From Geodermatophilus sabuli (GTDB lineage: Bacteria > Actinomycetota > Actinomycetes > Mycobacteriales > Geodermatophilaceae), in assembly GCF_900215145.1 (NCBI RefSeq), contig NZ_OBDO01000002.1:466125-530124 (forward strand): a stretch of 64,000 nucleotides of DNA. The letters run 5' to 3'. Made by a program: the position numbers and the translations under genes. The notes beneath the pieces were generated by a model. That model was not told the DNA's origin. It did not search any database and worked only from the letters and a program-made list of their open reading frames with translations. Positions 18,170-28,105 of this stretch are shown here, one piece after another; positions within the stretch are counted from its first letter, which is position 1; each line of letters starts with the position of its first letter.

Positions 18170-19573
18170 ATGACCCGCATCGTGATCATCGGCGGCGGTC
18201 CCGCCGGCTACGAGGCCGCGCTCGTGGCCGCATCCCTCGGTGCGGAGGTGACCGTCATCGAGCGGGACGGCGTCGGCGGGGCCAGCGTGCTCACCGACTG
18301 CGTGCCGTCGAAGACGTTCATCGCCTCCGCCGGCGCGATGACCGCCGTCCGCGACTCCCTGTCCCTCGGGGTGCAGGGCGCCGAGCTGGCGGCCGTCGGC
18401 ATCGACCTCGCCGCGGTCAACCAGCGGGTCAGGGGCCTGGCCGTGGCGCAGTCGGCCGACATCCGGGCCCGCCTGGTCGCCGAGGGCGTGCGCGTGCTCG
18501 CCGGCCAGGGCCGGCTGACCGACGAGGTCCGCGGCCTGGTGGAGCACCGGGTCGACGTCGTGGACGCCGAGGGTGCGGTCAGCGAGACGCTGGAGTGCGA
18601 CGTCGTCCTCATCGCCACGGGCGCCGACCCCCGCGTGCTGCCCGGCGCCGAGCCCGACCACGAGCGGATCCTCGACTGGCGCGACGTCTACGACCTGCAG
18701 GAGCTGCCCGAGCACCTGGTGGTCGTCGGCTCCGGCGTCACCGGCGCGGAGTTCGCCTCCGGCTACCTGGAGGCCGGCGTCCCCGTCACCCTGGTCTCCT
18801 CCCGTGACCGCGTCCTGCCCGGTGAGGACTCCGACGCCGCCGAGGTGCTCGAGGAGGTCTTCCAGTCCCGCGGTGGCCGGCTGGAGCGTGGCCGGGCCGC
18901 CGGCGTCCGGCGTACCGAGAAGGGCGTCGCCGTCGAGCTGACCGACGGCCGCACCGTCGACGGCTCGCACGCGCTGATGACCGTGGGCACGGTCCCGAAC
19001 ACCGCCGGGCTCAACCTGGAGCAGTGCGGGGTGGCGCTCGCGCCCTCCGGCCACGTCGTCGTCGACCGGGTCTCGCGCACCAGCGTGCCCGGCATCTACG
19101 CCGCCGGTGACGTGACCGGGGTGTTCCAGCTGGCGTCGGTGGCCGCGATGCAGGGTCGGATCGCGATGTGGCACGCCCTCGGCGAGGCGGTCACCCCGAT
19201 CCGGCTGAAGACGGTCGCGGCCAACGTCTTCACCCACCCCGAGATCGCCACCGTGGGGGTGCAGGAGAAGTCGCTGCCCGACGACATCCAGGTCGACGTC
19301 GTCCGGCTGCCGCTGGCCACCAACGCCCGGGCCAAGATGAGCGACCTGCGTGACGGCTTCGTCAAGCTGTTCGCCCGTCAGGCCACCGGGGTCGTCGTCG
19401 GCGGGGTGGTGGTGGCCCCGGGCGCCTCGGAGCTGATCCTGCCGATCGCCCTCGCCGTCACCAAGGGCCTGACCGTCACCGACCTCGCGCACACCTTCGC
19501 GATCTACCCGTCGCTGTCGGGGTCGATCACCGAGGCCGGCCGCCGGCTGATGGGCGCCGACGCGCTGGCCTGA
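18170..19573 (+). CDS. lpdA: NAD(P)H-quinone dehydrogenase LpdA-like flavoprotein
   Basis: A 467-residue FAD enzyme of the pyridine-nucleotide disulfide reductase fold. FAD motif GGGPAGYEAALVAASLG lies at the N-terminus, the second dinucleotide motif is VVVGSGVTGAEFASGY, and GIYAAGDVTG the FAD-ribityl motif. The usual redox pair CxxxxC is incomplete: the sequence is GGASVLTDCVPSK, with the first Cys replaced by Ser. This is the hallmark of mycobacterial LpdA (Rv3303c), which reduces quinones rather than lipoamide. Synteny with punA/upp supports the same assignment. Confidence 0.92.
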   Translation: MTRIVIIGGGPAGYEAALVAASLGAEVTVIERDGVGGASVLTDCVPSKTFIASAGAMTAVRDSLSLGVQGAELAAVGIDLAAVNQRVRGLAVAQSADIRARLVAEGVRVLAGQGRLTDEVRGLVEHRVDVVDAEGAVSETLECDVVLIATGADPRVLPGAEPDHERILDWRDVYDLQELPEHLVVVGSGVTGAEFASGYLEAGVPVTLVSSRDRVLPGEDSDAAEVLEEVFQSRGGRLERGRAAGVRRTEKGVAVELTDGRTVDGSHALMTVGTVPNTAGLNLEQCGVALAPSGHVVVDRVSRTSVPGIYAAGDVTGVFQLASVAAMQGRIAMWHALGEAVTPIRLKTVAANVFTHPEIATVGVQEKSLPDDIQVDVVRLPLATNARAKMSDLRDGFVKLFARQATGVVVGGVVVAPGASELILPIALAVTKGLTVTDLAHTFAIYPSLSGSITEAGRRLMGADALA

Positions 19574-19716
19574 ACCGGCCGGGACGGCGGGGGTCCGCGG
19601 GGCTGCCGGGACGGGGCCCGTGGGGCCGCGGGGAGATCCGCGGCGGGCGTGGCTGATGGGACAGGGCGTTCGACTGGATCCTGCGGATCCGGTGCCGACA
19701 GGGGCGCCGGCCGCCG

Positions 19717-21456
19717 ATGTCGGAGGGGATGCGCCCCGACCGGAAGTCCCCCGCCGCCCGCCGCCCCCTCCGGGCGCTGGCCGGCGTGGCGACCGCGGTC
19801 GCCGTCTCCCTGGCGCTGCCGCCCGCGGTCGCGCAGGCCGACCAGCCGGACGCTGCCGGGGCGCAGACCGTCGTCGGCGAGCTCGTGCAGACCTGGGCGG
19901 AGGCGGGGCCGGCCGGGCACGCCGCGGACGACGCGCCGGCGGCCGAGCACGCCCCGCTGACCTGGGTCGAGGGTGCCGACGGCGAGGCCGTGCGGATCCC
20001 CACGGAGGCCGCCGCGGGGCTCCCCGTCGGTGCCACCGTCGAGGTCACCGTCGGCGGACAGCTGACCGACCCCGCCGCAGAGCAGGGCATCGAGCCCGCG
20101 CACGACCTGCTGGAGGCCGCGCTGCTGCGGTCCGGTCCCGGGGCCGAGGGCACGCCGGGCGGGGCGCTCACCAACGAGGTCACGGTGGTGCGGGTCCTGC
20201 CGCCCGGCGGCCAGGAGGACGGCACGTCGCTGGAGCAGCTGGTGTCGGTCGTCGACGACGAGGTCGCCGGGTTCTGGTCCGAGCAGACCGACGGCGGCAT
20301 CCGGCTCGGCGTCACCGCGACCGCCCCCGGCTGGGTGCAGGCGACGGTGGACTGCTCGACGCCGACGCTGCTGTGGAACGAGGTCGCCGCCGCCGTCGGT
20401 TTCAGGGACGGCCCGGGGCGGCACCTGCTCCTGTACCTGGCCGACTCGGCCGGCACCGACTGCGCCTACGCCATGGGTGAGGTCGGCGCGGGACCGGGCG
20501 CCGGCGGCCGGCTGTACGTCAGCGACCTCCTGCCGTCGGTCATCGCCCACGAGCTGGGCCACAACTTCGGGCTGGGCCACTCCTCGGGGCACCAGTGCGA
20601 CGGTGCGGTCGAGGGCGGCACCTGCCGCACCACGGCCTACCGCGACTACTACGACGTCATGGGGGCCTCCTGGGACCGGCTCGGCGCCCTCAACGCCCCC
20701 CAGGCGGCCACCCTCGGCGTGCTGCCGCCGTCGGCCCAGGTGGCACTGCCGGCGGACGGCGCGACGACGACCCTCACCCTCGCCCCGCTGGCCGGGCGCA
20801 CCGGGACCCGCGCCGTCCGGATCGCCGACCCCGAGGGGGGTGCCTACTGGCTGGAGTACCGCGCCGCCGCCGGCCGGGACGGCTGGCTCGACTCCGGGGA
20901 CAACCGCTTCATGCTGCAGTCCGGCGTGCTGCTGCACCGCACCGGCGCGATGCCGGACACCTCGCTGCTGCTCGACGGGACGCCCGCGGCCGCGGCGTCG
21001 TGGCTCGGCGACCTGCAGGCCGCGCTGGTGCCCGGCGTGCCGGTGTCCCTCTCGGGCGGCGACGTCACCGTCACCGTCACCGACCTCGGGGCCGGTGCCG
21101 CCACGGTCGCGGTCACCACGACCGCCCGCGCCGTTCCGCGGAGCGCGGCACCCGCGCCGGCCCACCCACGGGTGCTGGCCGGCTCGACGCCGGAGACCTC
21201 CGACAGCGCTGCCGATGCGCCCGCCGCGGGCGACGACGTCCCCGGTGGACCGCCGGCTGCTCCGGTGCCCGCAGGAGACCCGGTCGCCGGGGCGAGTCCG
21301 GCGGGCGTGCTGCAGGCCGAGTTGTCCGAGGTGACCGTGCAGACCTCGACCGGGAACCGCGGCGGGTCCCTCGTGCTCGCCGCCGCGGGCCTCGCCGTCA
21401 CGGCGCTCGCCGGCGCGACGGTCGCGCGGCTGCGCAGGGTCCGCCGGGGTGCCTGA
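19717..21456 (+). CDS. Secreted metzincin-type zinc metalloprotease with C-terminal membrane anchor
   Basis: A 579-residue exported protein. An n-region with many Arg/Lys precedes a hydrophobic signal (ALAGVATAVAVSLALPPAVAQA). The catalytic motif HELGHNFGLGH (about residue 279) is the full metzincin HExxHxxGxxH, followed by YDVMGASWD, a probable Met-turn. A beta-rich domain follows, then a Pro/Ala linker and a terminal helix [28 protein letters not shown] that would hold the protein in the membrane with a basic cytoplasmic end. The next gene is a paralogue; the two overlap or nearly touch, depending on the second gene's start. The substrate is unknown. Confidence 0.88.
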   Translation: MSEGMRPDRKSPAARRPLRALAGVATAVAVSLALPPAVAQADQPDAAGAQTVVGELVQTWAEAGPAGHAADDAPAAEHAPLTWVEGADGEAVRIPTEAAAGLPVGATVEVTVGGQLTDPAAEQGIEPAHDLLEAALLRSGPGAEGTPGGALTNEVTVVRVLPPGGQEDGTSLEQLVSVVDDEVAGFWSEQTDGGIRLGVTATAPGWVQATVDCSTPTLLWNEVAAAVGFRDGPGRHLLLYLADSAGTDCAYAMGEVGAGPGAGGRLYVSDLLPSVIAHELGHNFGLGHSSGHQCDGAVEGGTCRTTAYRDYYDVMGASWDRLGALNAPQAATLGVLPPSAQVALPADGATTTLTLAPLAGRTGTRAVRIADPEGGAYWLEYRAAAGRDGWLDSGDNRFMLQSGVLLHRTGAMPDTSLLLDGTPAAAASWLGDLQAALVPGVPVSLSGGDVTVTVTDLGAGAATVAVTTTARAVPRSAAPAPAHPRVLAGSTPETSDSAADAPAAGDDVPGGPPAAPVPAGDPVAGASPAGVLQAELSEVTVQTSTGNRGGSLVLAAAGLAVTALAGATVARLRRVRRGA

Positions 21457-21532
21457 CACGACGGTCCCCTCCAGTTCCCCCGCGTCCGTGCCGATGCGGG
21501 TGGAGTCCCCGCCCACCGCCTGGAGTCCGACC

Positions 21533-23656
21533 GTGACCGCTCGCCGCCGTCCCCCCACCCGGCTGCTCGTGCTCGCCACCGCAGCGGCCGCCGTCCTGCC
21601 GGTCCTCCCCGCCCTGCCGGCGGCCGCGGACGACGCGGCTCCCCGCGGTGAGACCGTCGTCGGCGAACTGGTGCAGGCCTGGCCGGAACCCGCCTCCCCC
21701 GGCGCGGCCGTCCGCCACGCCGACGAGGGGCCGCTCAGCTGGATCGAGACGGCGCCGGGCGAGGCCGTCCGGGTGCCGACCGACGACGTCGACCACCTGC
21801 CCGTCGGCGCCACGGTGGAGGTGGTCGTCGGGGAGCCGGTGGCCGACCGGACGCCGGCTGCGGCGGCCCTGGAACCGGCCGTGGAGGTGCTCGCCGCCGA
21901 CGTCGTGGCGGCCGCGCCGGCCGCTCCACGGGTGGCCGCGGCGGACGGCGTCACCAACGCCGTCACCGTCGTCATGGTGCTGCCCCCGGGGTCGGCGCCG
22001 GACGCGACGAGCCTGGCGGACCTGGTCTCGGCGGTCGACGGTCCCGTGGCCGACTTCTGGGCCCGGCAGAGCGACGGCGCCCTCCGGCTCCGCGTCACCG
22101 GCTCGTCGGGGTGGTTGCCCACCTCCGCCGGGTGCGACTCCCCCTACGCGCTGTGGAACGAGGCGGCCGCCCGCGTCGGGTGGCGCGGCGGCCCCGGCCA
22201 GCACCTGTTGGTCCACCTGCCGTCGACGGCGGGCGGCTGCTCCGCGGGACTGGCCGAGGTCGGGAGTTCGATCTCCTCCGGGGGCCGGCTCTACGTGCGC
22301 GGCACGGCCACCTCCGTGCTGGCGCACGAGCTCGGGCACAACTTCGGCCTCGGACACGCCTCCCAGCTGCAGTGCGACGGTGCCGTGGAGACAGGCGCGT
22401 GCCGGGTCGCCGGGTACGCCGACTGGTACGACGTCATGGGGGTCTCCTGGGACCAGCTCGGCTCGCTCGGCGCACCGCACGCCGCCCGGCTCGGGCTGCT
22501 GCCGCCGGGGGCGGTGCCCACGGTCTCCGCCGCGGCACCCGCCGGGCAGTTCCTGCTCTCGCCGTTGGGGGCCCGCACGGGGTCCCGGGCGGTGCGCCTG
22601 CTCGACGGCGACGGTGACGAGTACTGGCTGGAGTACCGGTCGGCGACCGGCCAGGACAGCTGGCTGGGGACGGCGGCCAACCGTCGCCGGCTCGAGTCCG
22701 GTGTCGTGCTCCGGCTCGCTCGCGACGGCAACGACACCTCCCTGCTCCTCGACGCGACGCCGTCGCGGACCGCGCTCTGGGCCGGCGACGTGGCCGTGGC
22801 GCTGCCCGCCGGCGGCGCTCCGGTGTCGTTCGGGGACGCGCGGTTCACCGTCCGGGTGCTGGAGGCGACCGGGTCAGGGGCGCGGATCCAGGTCGAGACC
22901 GGGCAGGCGGGTCCGGTGTCGGCTCCTCCAGGGACCGGCGGGACCGGCGGGACCGGCGGGATCGGGGGGACGGGGAGCACGTACTTCCTGAACGACCGGT
23001 TCACCGGGGTGGCCAACCGTGTCTTCCACTACGGCGGCCCGGCCGACGACGTGCTCGTCGGTGACTGGAACGGCGACGGGGTGGACACCCTCACGGTCCG
23101 CCGGGGGAACACCTTCCACGTCCGCGAGCAGAACACCAGTGGTGCCGCCGACCACGTCTTCGCGTACGGGGACCCCGGCGACGCGGTCCTGGTGGGGGAC
23201 TGGGACGGCGACGGCCGGGACACGCTCGCGGTGCGCCGGGGCAACCGCTACTTCGTCACGAACTCCGTGCGGACCGGGGCGGCCGACGTCGTGATCACCT
23301 ACGGCGACCCGGGGGACGTCGTCCTGGTGGGGGACTGGGACGGTGACGGCGCGGACAGCCTGACGGTGCGGCGGGGCGCGTACTACCACGTGAAGAACGG
23401 GCTGAGCACCGGCGTGGCCGACAGCACCTTCGGCTACGGCGAGCCGCAGGACACCGTGCTGGTGGGTCGCTGGGGCGCGGGTCAGCGCGGCGACACGCTG
23501 GCCGTCCGGCGGGGCGCGGTCTACCACCTGCGGTTCAGCCTCACCTCGGGCGTCGCGGACCTCCAGGCGGCCTACGGCGACCCCGCGGACACCGCCTTCT
23601 CCGGCGACTGGGACGCCGACGGCGTGGACACCCTCGGGGTCCGGCGTCCCGGCTGA
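21533..23656 (+). CDS. Secreted metzincin-type metalloprotease with FG-GAP-like repeats
   Basis: A paralogue of the preceding protease (shared ETVVGELVQAW, HELGHNFGLGH, YDVMG and EYWLEYRSA blocks) with a different C-terminus. Instead of a membrane helix it has a Gly-Thr linker and about five 46-residue repeats, each with VLVGDWDGDGxDTLxVRRG: calcium-binding FG-GAP/VCBS-like blades that could form a propeller for adhesion or substrate binding. GTG 21533 is preferred because TARRRPPTRLLVLATAAAAVLPVLPALPAAA is a clean signal peptide and GGAG lies 7 bp upstream. ATG 21449, overlapping the previous gene by 8 bp, is an alternative. About 707 residues from 21533. Confidence 0.86.
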   Translation: MTARRRPPTRLLVLATAAAAVLPVLPALPAAADDAAPRGETVVGELVQAWPEPASPGAAVRHADEGPLSWIETAPGEAVRVPTDDVDHLPVGATVEVVVGEPVADRTPAAAALEPAVEVLAADVVAAAPAAPRVAAADGVTNAVTVVMVLPPGSAPDATSLADLVSAVDGPVADFWARQSDGALRLRVTGSSGWLPTSAGCDSPYALWNEAAARVGWRGGPGQHLLVHLPSTAGGCSAGLAEVGSSISSGGRLYVRGTATSVLAHELGHNFGLGHASQLQCDGAVETGACRVAGYADWYDVMGVSWDQLGSLGAPHAARLGLLPPGAVPTVSAAAPAGQFLLSPLGARTGSRAVRLLDGDGDEYWLEYRSATGQDSWLGTAANRRRLESGVVLRLARDGNDTSLLLDATPSRTALWAGDVAVALPAGGAPVSFGDARFTVRVLEATGSGARIQVETGQAGPVSAPPGTGGTGGTGGIGGTGSTYFLNDRFTGVANRVFHYGGPADDVLVGDWNGDGVDTLTVRRGNTFHVREQNTSGAADHVFAYGDPGDAVLVGDWDGDGRDTLAVRRGNRYFVTNSVRTGAADVVITYGDPGDVVLVGDWDGDGADSLTVRRGAYYHVKNGLSTGVADSTFGYGEPQDTVLVGRWGAGQRGDTLAVRRGAVYHLRFSLTSGVADLQAAYGDPADTAFSGDWDADGVDTLGVRRPG
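22931..22975 (+). repeat. 9-bp tandem repeat encoding a Gly/Thr linker
   Basis: GGGACCGGC occurs three times in tandem, followed by two degenerate units. It separates the protease domain from the propeller repeats of the 21533-23656 protein. Confidence 0.7.
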
Positions 23657-23686
23657 GGGCCTGGGACGTCGGACCGCGGGAGCGCG

Positions 23687-25450
23687 CTACCCGGCGTCGG
23701 CGATCGTGCAGATCACCGCGCCGCTGCTGACCGAGGCGCCGACCTCGGCGGCGAGGTCGGTGACCACGCCGGCCTTGTGGGCGGGGATGGGCTGCTCCAT
23801 CTTCATCGCCTCGAGGACGACGACCAGATCGCCGGCGGCCACGGTGGCCCCCTCCTCGACCGCGACCTTGACGATCGTCCCCTGCATCGGGCTGGTCAGG
23901 GCGTCGCCGGAGGCCGCCGAGCCGCCGTGCCCGCCGCCCCGCTTGCGCGGCTTGGCGCCCCCGGCCGCGGCGGGTGCGCCGCCACCGCCGGCGGCCAGGC
24001 CGGCGGGCAGCGACACCTCCAGCCGCCGTCCGCCGACCTCGACGACGACGGTCTGCCGCGGCTCGGCCTCCTCATGCCCGGCCGGGGCGGCGTCGTACGG
24101 CGGGACCTGGTTGTCCCACCCGGTCTCGATCCAGCGGGTGTGCACCGTGAACGGCTCGCTGGTGAACGCCTCGTCCCGGACCACGGCCCGGTGGAAGGGG
24201 ATCACCGTCGGCATGCCCTCGACGACCAGCTCGTCCAGCGCGCGGCGGGCCCGCTGCAGCGCCTCCTCCCGGGTGGCACCGGTGACGATGAGCTTGGCCA
24301 GCATCGAGTCGAACGCACCGGCCACCTCACCGCCGGTCTCCACCCCGGAGTCCCAGCGCACGCCGGGCCCCTGCGGGATCTCCAGCCGGGTCACCGGGCC
24401 GGGCGCGGGCATGAAGTTGCGCCCGGCGTCCTCGGCGTTGATCCGGAACTCGATGCTGTGCCCGCGCGGGGTGGGGTCCTCGGTGATGTCCAGCGGCAGG
24501 CCCTCGGCGATCCGGAACTGCTGGCGGACCAGGTCGATGCCGGAGGTCTCCTCCGACACCGGGTGCTCCACCTGCAGCCGGGTGTTGACCTCCAGGAAGG
24601 AGATCGAGCCGTCGGCGCCGACCAGGTACTCCACCGTGCCGGCGCCGTGGTACCCGGCCTCCGCGCAGATCGCCTTCGCCGAGGAGTGGATGCGCTCGCG
24701 CTGCTCGTCGGTGAGGAACGGCGCCGGCGCCTCCTCGACCAGCTTCTGGTTGCGCCGCTGCAGCGAGCAGTCGCGGGTGCCGACGACGACGACGTTGCCG
24801 TGGGTGTCGGCCAGCACCTGGGCCTCGACGTGCCGCGGCTGGTCCAGGAACCGCTCGACGAAGCACTCACCGCGGCCGAACGCCGAGACCGCCTCGCGGA
24901 CGGCGGAGTCGAACAGGTGCGGGATCTCCTCCATGGTGCGGGCCACCTTCAGCCCGCGCCCGCCGCCGCCGAAGGCCGCCTTGATGGCCACCGGCAGCCC
25001 GTGCTCCTCGGCGAACGCGACGACCTCGTCGGCGCCGGAGACCGGGTCCTTGGTGCCCGGGACGAGGGGCGCGCCGGCCTTGGTGGCGATGTGGCGGGCC
25101 TGCACCTTGTCACCGAGGGCGATGATCGACTCGGGGGACGGGCCGATCCAGGTCAGCCCGGCCTCGAGAACGGCGCGGGCGAAGTCGGCGTTCTCCGACA
25201 GGAAGCCGTACCCGGGGTGGATCGCGTCGGCGCCGGACTGCCGGGCGGCGTCGAGGATCTTGTCTATCACCAGGTAGGAGTCGCCGGGCGTCGTCCCCCC
25301 GAGCGCGAACGCCTCGTCGGCCGTCCGCACGTGCAGCGCGTCCCGGTCGGGTTCGGCGTAGACGGCGACGCTGGTCAGCCCGGCGTCCTTGCAGGCGCGG
25401 GCGACGCGCACCGCGATCTCGCCTCGGTTGGCGATCAGGACCTTCTGCAC
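23687..25450 (-). CDS. accA3: Acetyl/propionyl-CoA carboxylase alpha subunit (biotin carboxylase + BCCP)
   Basis: A 587-residue biotin-dependent carboxylase alpha chain of the actinobacterial acyl-CoA carboxylase. The biotin carboxylase domain (about 1-450) starts [18 protein letters not shown] and has the ATP-grasp Gly loop [23 protein letters not shown] and [13 protein letters not shown] linker rich in Gly/Ala/Lys ([19 protein letters not shown]) leads to the BCCP domain, with the biotinylated lysine in EAMKMEQP. It should pair with the beta subunit 26407-28035 and the epsilon subunit 26106-26333, with biotin attached by BirA (28106). Substrate could be acetyl-, propionyl- or longer acyl-CoA. 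Confidence 0.97.
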   Translation of the reverse strand: MQKVLIANRGEIAVRVARACKDAGLTSVAVYAEPDRDALHVRTADEAFALGGTTPGDSYLVIDKILDAARQSGADAIHPGYGFLSENADFARAVLEAGLTWIGPSPESIIALGDKVQARHIATKAGAPLVPGTKDPVSGADEVVAFAEEHGLPVAIKAAFGGGGRGLKVARTMEEIPHLFDSAVREAVSAFGRGECFVERFLDQPRHVEAQVLADTHGNVVVVGTRDCSLQRRNQKLVEEAPAPFLTDEQRERIHSSAKAICAEAGYHGAGTVEYLVGADGSISFLEVNTRLQVEHPVSEETSGIDLVRQQFRIAEGLPLDITEDPTPRGHSIEFRINAEDAGRNFMPAPGPVTRLEIPQGPGVRWDSGVETGGEVAGAFDSMLAKLIVTGATREEALQRARRALDELVVEGMPTVIPFHRAVVRDEAFTSEPFTVHTRWIETGWDNQVPPYDAAPAGHEEAEPRQTVVVEVGGRRLEVSLPAGLAAGGGGAPAAAGGAKPRKRGGGHGGSAASGDALTSPMQGTIVKVAVEEGATVAAGDLVVVLEAMKMEQPIPAHKAGVVTDLAAEVGASVSSGAVICTIADAG

Positions 25451-25500
25451 CGGTGTTCTCCTCGGGGTCGGACTCTGTGGAGCTGGCTGCGCGAACGGGT

Positions 25501-26109
25501 TCAGCGGCGCCAGAGGTCGGTGATGGCCAGGCCGCGCCGGGCCAGCTGCGTGCGCAGCGTGGCCAGCGAGAGGCCGACGACGGCGGCGGGGTCGCCGTCC
25601 ACCCGGCGGACGAACGGCGCACCGAGCCCGTCGAGGGTGAAGGCGCCGGCCACGGCGAGGGGCTCGCCGGTGGCCAGGTAGGCCTCGATCTCCTGGGGCG
25701 TCGGGTCGGCGAAGTGCACCACGGTGGAGACGACGGCGACGTCGCGGCCGAGCACCTGACCGTCGCGGACGTCGAAGAGCGCCTGGCCGGTGTGCAGCAC
25801 GCCGCTCCTGCCGCTCATCCGCTGCCAGCGGTCGCGGGCCTCCTGGACGTCGGTCGGCTTGCCCATGGGCTGGCCCCGGAACTCCAGCAGCGAGTCGGCG
25901 CCGATGACGAGGGCGTCGGTCTCCAGCCGCGCGACCGCGGTGGCCTTCGCCGCGGCCAGCAGGGCCACCCGCTCGCCCACCCGAGGCGCCCGCACGGCCG
26001 CCTCGTCGATGTCGCTGACGACGACCTCGGGGGCCAGCCCCGCCTGCCGCAGCAGCGCCAGCCGCGCCGGCGACGCCGACGCGAGCACCAGCCGACGGTC
26101 CACGCTCAT
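25501..26109 (-). CDS. maf: Maf-family nucleoside triphosphate pyrophosphatase
   Basis: A 202-residue house-cleaning pyrophosphatase that hydrolyses non-canonical or pyrimidine NTPs. The N-terminal signature [19 protein letters not shown] is the Maf P-loop-like SxSPxR motif; [16 protein letters not shown] carries the catalytic Asp, and the [19 protein letters not shown] region follows. ATG 26109 has GGAGG 5 bp upstream and overlaps the accE5 stop by 4 bp. The gene order accD5-accE5-maf-accA3 matches other actinobacteria. Confidence 0.94.
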   Translation of the reverse strand: MSVDRRLVLASASPARLALLRQAGLAPEVVVSDIDEAAVRAPRVGERVALLAAAKATAVARLETDALVIGADSLLEFRGQPMGKPTDVQEARDRWQRMSGRSGVLHTGQALFDVRDGQVLGRDVAVVSTVVHFADPTPQEIEAYLATGEPLAVAGAFTLDGLGAPFVRRVDGDPAAVVGLSLATLRTQLARRGLAITDLWRR

Positions 26110-26333
26110 GCCGACCTCCCGGAGGCGCGCCAGCCGCCGGGGCCGGGACGCAGTGCTGTGCGATGACGGTCCCCGAAGGACGCCCACGCCCCGACCGGTG
26201 TCGGCCGGCGCCGGGTCCGCCGCTGGGAGAGGGCGGCGACGACGACGGTGAGCGCGGCGAGCTCCTCGGCGGTGGGCTCGCCCCGGACCACCCGCAGCAG
26301 CGGGGGGCGCGGCTCGGACGCGGACTCGGACAT
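26106..26333 (-). CDS. accE5: Acyl-CoA carboxylase epsilon subunit
   Basis: A 75-residue small basic subunit that stabilises the alpha-beta carboxylase complex in actinobacteria. The family pattern is visible: [25 protein letters not shown] followed by a basic/aromatic tail with WASFGDRHR. It lies between accD5 and maf and overlaps maf by 4 bp. ATG 26333 is preferred over the adjacent GTG 26336. Confidence 0.92.
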   Translation of the reverse strand: MSESASEPRPPLLRVVRGEPTAEELAALTVVVAALSQRRTRRRPTPVGAWASFGDRHRTALRPGPGGWRASGRSA

Positions 26334-26393
26334 CACAGTGTCGTCCCTCGGTCCGCGAGGCTGGTCGCCGGCGCTCCTCGGTGCTGGCGCTCC

Positions 26394-26410
26394 CTGCGAT
26401 GCTCGCTCAC
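26394..26410. repeat. 17-bp direct repeat, copy 1 (3' side of accD5)
   Basis: CTGCGATGCTCGCTCAC, identical to 28069-28085 on the other side of the accD5 gene. Confidence 0.7.
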
Positions 26411-28035
26411 AGGGGGATGTTCCCGTGCTTCTTGGGCGGGAGCGTCTGCCGCTTGTTGGCGAGCAGGCGCAGCGCCCGCGTGACCTGCACGCGGGTGTGC
26501 GACGGCCGGATCACCATGTCCACGTACCCGCGGTCGGCCGCGATGTACGGCGAGAGCAGCGCGTCCTCGTACTCGGTGATGAGCTCGGCACGGCGGGTCT
26601 CGGGGTCGTCGGCCTCGGCCAGCTCCTTGCGGTACAGGATGTTGACCGCGCCCTGGGCGCCCATGACCGCGATCTGCGCTGTCGGCCAGGCCAGGTTGAG
26701 GTCCGCGCCCAGGTGCTTGGAGCCCATGACGTCGTAGGCGCCGCCGTAGGCCTTGCGGGTGATCACGGTGATCTTGGGGACGGTGGCCTCGGCGTAGGCG
26801 TAGATCAGCTTGGCGCCGCGCCGGATGATCCCCTCCCACTCCTGCGAGGTGCCGGGCAGGAAGCCGGGGACGTCGACGAAGGTCAGCACCGGGATGTTGA
26901 AGGCGTCGCAGGTGCGGACGAACCGGGCGGCCTTCTCGCTGGCGTCGATGTCGAGCGTGCCGGCGAACTGGGTGGGCTGGTTGGCCACCACGCCCACCGG
27001 CCGACCCTCCACGCGGCCGAAGCCGACGACGATGTTGGGCGCGAACAGCGCCTGCACCTCGAGGAACTCGCCGTCGTCCAGGACGTGCTGGATGACGGTG
27101 TGCATGTCGTACGGGGTGTTCGGCGAGTCCGGGATGAACGTGTCGAGCTCGAGGTCGTCGTCGGTGACCCCCTCGGGGACGCCGACGTCCGCCGGCGGCA
27201 CCTCCACCGCCGGGAGCGGGTCGAGGTTGTTGCTGGGCAGGTAGGACAGCAGCGCCTTGACGTAGTCCAGCGCGTCGGCCTCGTCCTCGGCCAGGTAGTG
27301 GGCCACCCCGGACTTGGTGTTGTGCGTGCGGGCGCCGCCGAGCTCCTCCAGGGTGACGTCCTCGCCGGTGACGGTCTTCACGACGTCCGGGCCGGTGATG
27401 AACATCTGGCTGGTCTGGTCGACCATCACGATGAAGTCGGTGAGGGCGGGGGAGTAGACGTGCCCGCCGGCCGCCGCCCCCATGACCAGCGAGATCTGCG
27501 GGATGACGCCCGAGGCGTGCACGTTGCGCCGGAAGATCTCGGCGTAAAGGCCGAGGGCGACCACGCCCTCCTGGATCCGCGCGCCGCCGCCCTCGTTGAT
27601 GCCAATGACCGGGCAGCCGTTGCGCATCGCGAGGTCGAGGACCTTGACGATCTTCTCGCCGTAGACCTCCCCGAGGCTGCCGCCGAACACGGTGACGTCC
27701 TGGGAGAAGACGCAGACCGGGCGGCCGTCGACGGTGCCGTGGCCGGTGACCACGCCGTCGCCGAAGGGCCGCCGGGCCTCCATGCCGAAGTTGGTGGAGC
27801 GGTGCCGGGCGAACTCGTCGAGCTCGGTGAACGAGCCCGGGTCCAGCAGCGCCTCGATCCGCTCCCGGGCGGTCATCTTCCCGGCGGCGTGCTGTTTCTC
27901 GACCGCGCGCTCGGAGCCGGCGTGCGTGGCTTCCTGGACGCGCCGCTCGAAGTCGGCCAGCTTGCCGGCGGTCGTGTGGATGTCGACGTCGCCCGGCACG
28001 TGCTCGCCGGCGCCGTCCGCTTCGGCCGCGCTCAC
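26407..28035 (-). CDS. accD5: Acyl-CoA (propionyl-CoA) carboxylase beta subunit
   Basis: A 542-residue carboxyltransferase that moves the carboxyl from biotin to acyl-CoA, producing methylmalonyl-CoA from propionyl-CoA when acting as PCC. N-terminal crotonase-like half: [33 protein letters not shown] and the oxyanion-hole region [12 protein letters not shown] with [18 protein letters not shown]-terminal half: [25 protein letters not shown] and [21 protein letters not shown] 28035 has GGAG 9 bp upstream; GTG 28050 is an alternative. It is divergent from birA and flanked by a 17-bp direct repeat. Confidence 0.96.
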   Translation of the reverse strand: MSAAEADGAGEHVPGDVDIHTTAGKLADFERRVQEATHAGSERAVEKQHAAGKMTARERIEALLDPGSFTELDEFARHRSTNFGMEARRPFGDGVVTGHGTVDGRPVCVFSQDVTVFGGSLGEVYGEKIVKVLDLAMRNGCPVIGINEGGGARIQEGVVALGLYAEIFRRNVHASGVIPQISLVMGAAAGGHVYSPALTDFIVMVDQTSQMFITGPDVVKTVTGEDVTLEELGGARTHNTKSGVAHYLAEDEADALDYVKALLSYLPSNNLDPLPAVEVPPADVGVPEGVTDDDLELDTFIPDSPNTPYDMHTVIQHVLDDGEFLEVQALFAPNIVVGFGRVEGRPVGVVANQPTQFAGTLDIDASEKAARFVRTCDAFNIPVLTFVDVPGFLPGTSQEWEGIIRRGAKLIYAYAEATVPKITVITRKAYGGAYDVMGSKHLGADLNLAWPTAQIAVMGAQGAVNILYRKELAEADDPETRRAELITEYEDALLSPYIAADRGYVDMVIRPSHTRVQVTRALRLLANKRQTLPPKKHGNIPL

Positions 28036-28068
28036 CGCGATCCGCTCCACTGCCGGCCGGGTCGCTCG

Positions 28069-28085
28069 CTGCGATGCTCGCTCAC
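28069..28085. repeat. 17-bp direct repeat, copy 2 (5' side of accD5)
   Basis: Same 17-mer as 26394-26410, in the same orientation, in the accD5/birA divergent region. Confidence 0.7.
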
Positions 28086-28093
28086 GAGTTCCG

Positions 28094-28105
28094 TAGCGTA
28101 GGGGA
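28094..28105 (+). promoter_or_regulatory. -10 element of leaderless birA
   Basis: TAGCGT (28094-28099), 6 bp before GTG 28106. Confidence 0.5.

Noticed and set aside
19504..22122. An 872-codon minus-strand frame opposite the proteases
   Set aside because: The sequence is Ser/Ala/Thr/Arg/Gly-rich without recognisable domains. The plus strand has signal peptides and HExxHxxGxxH.
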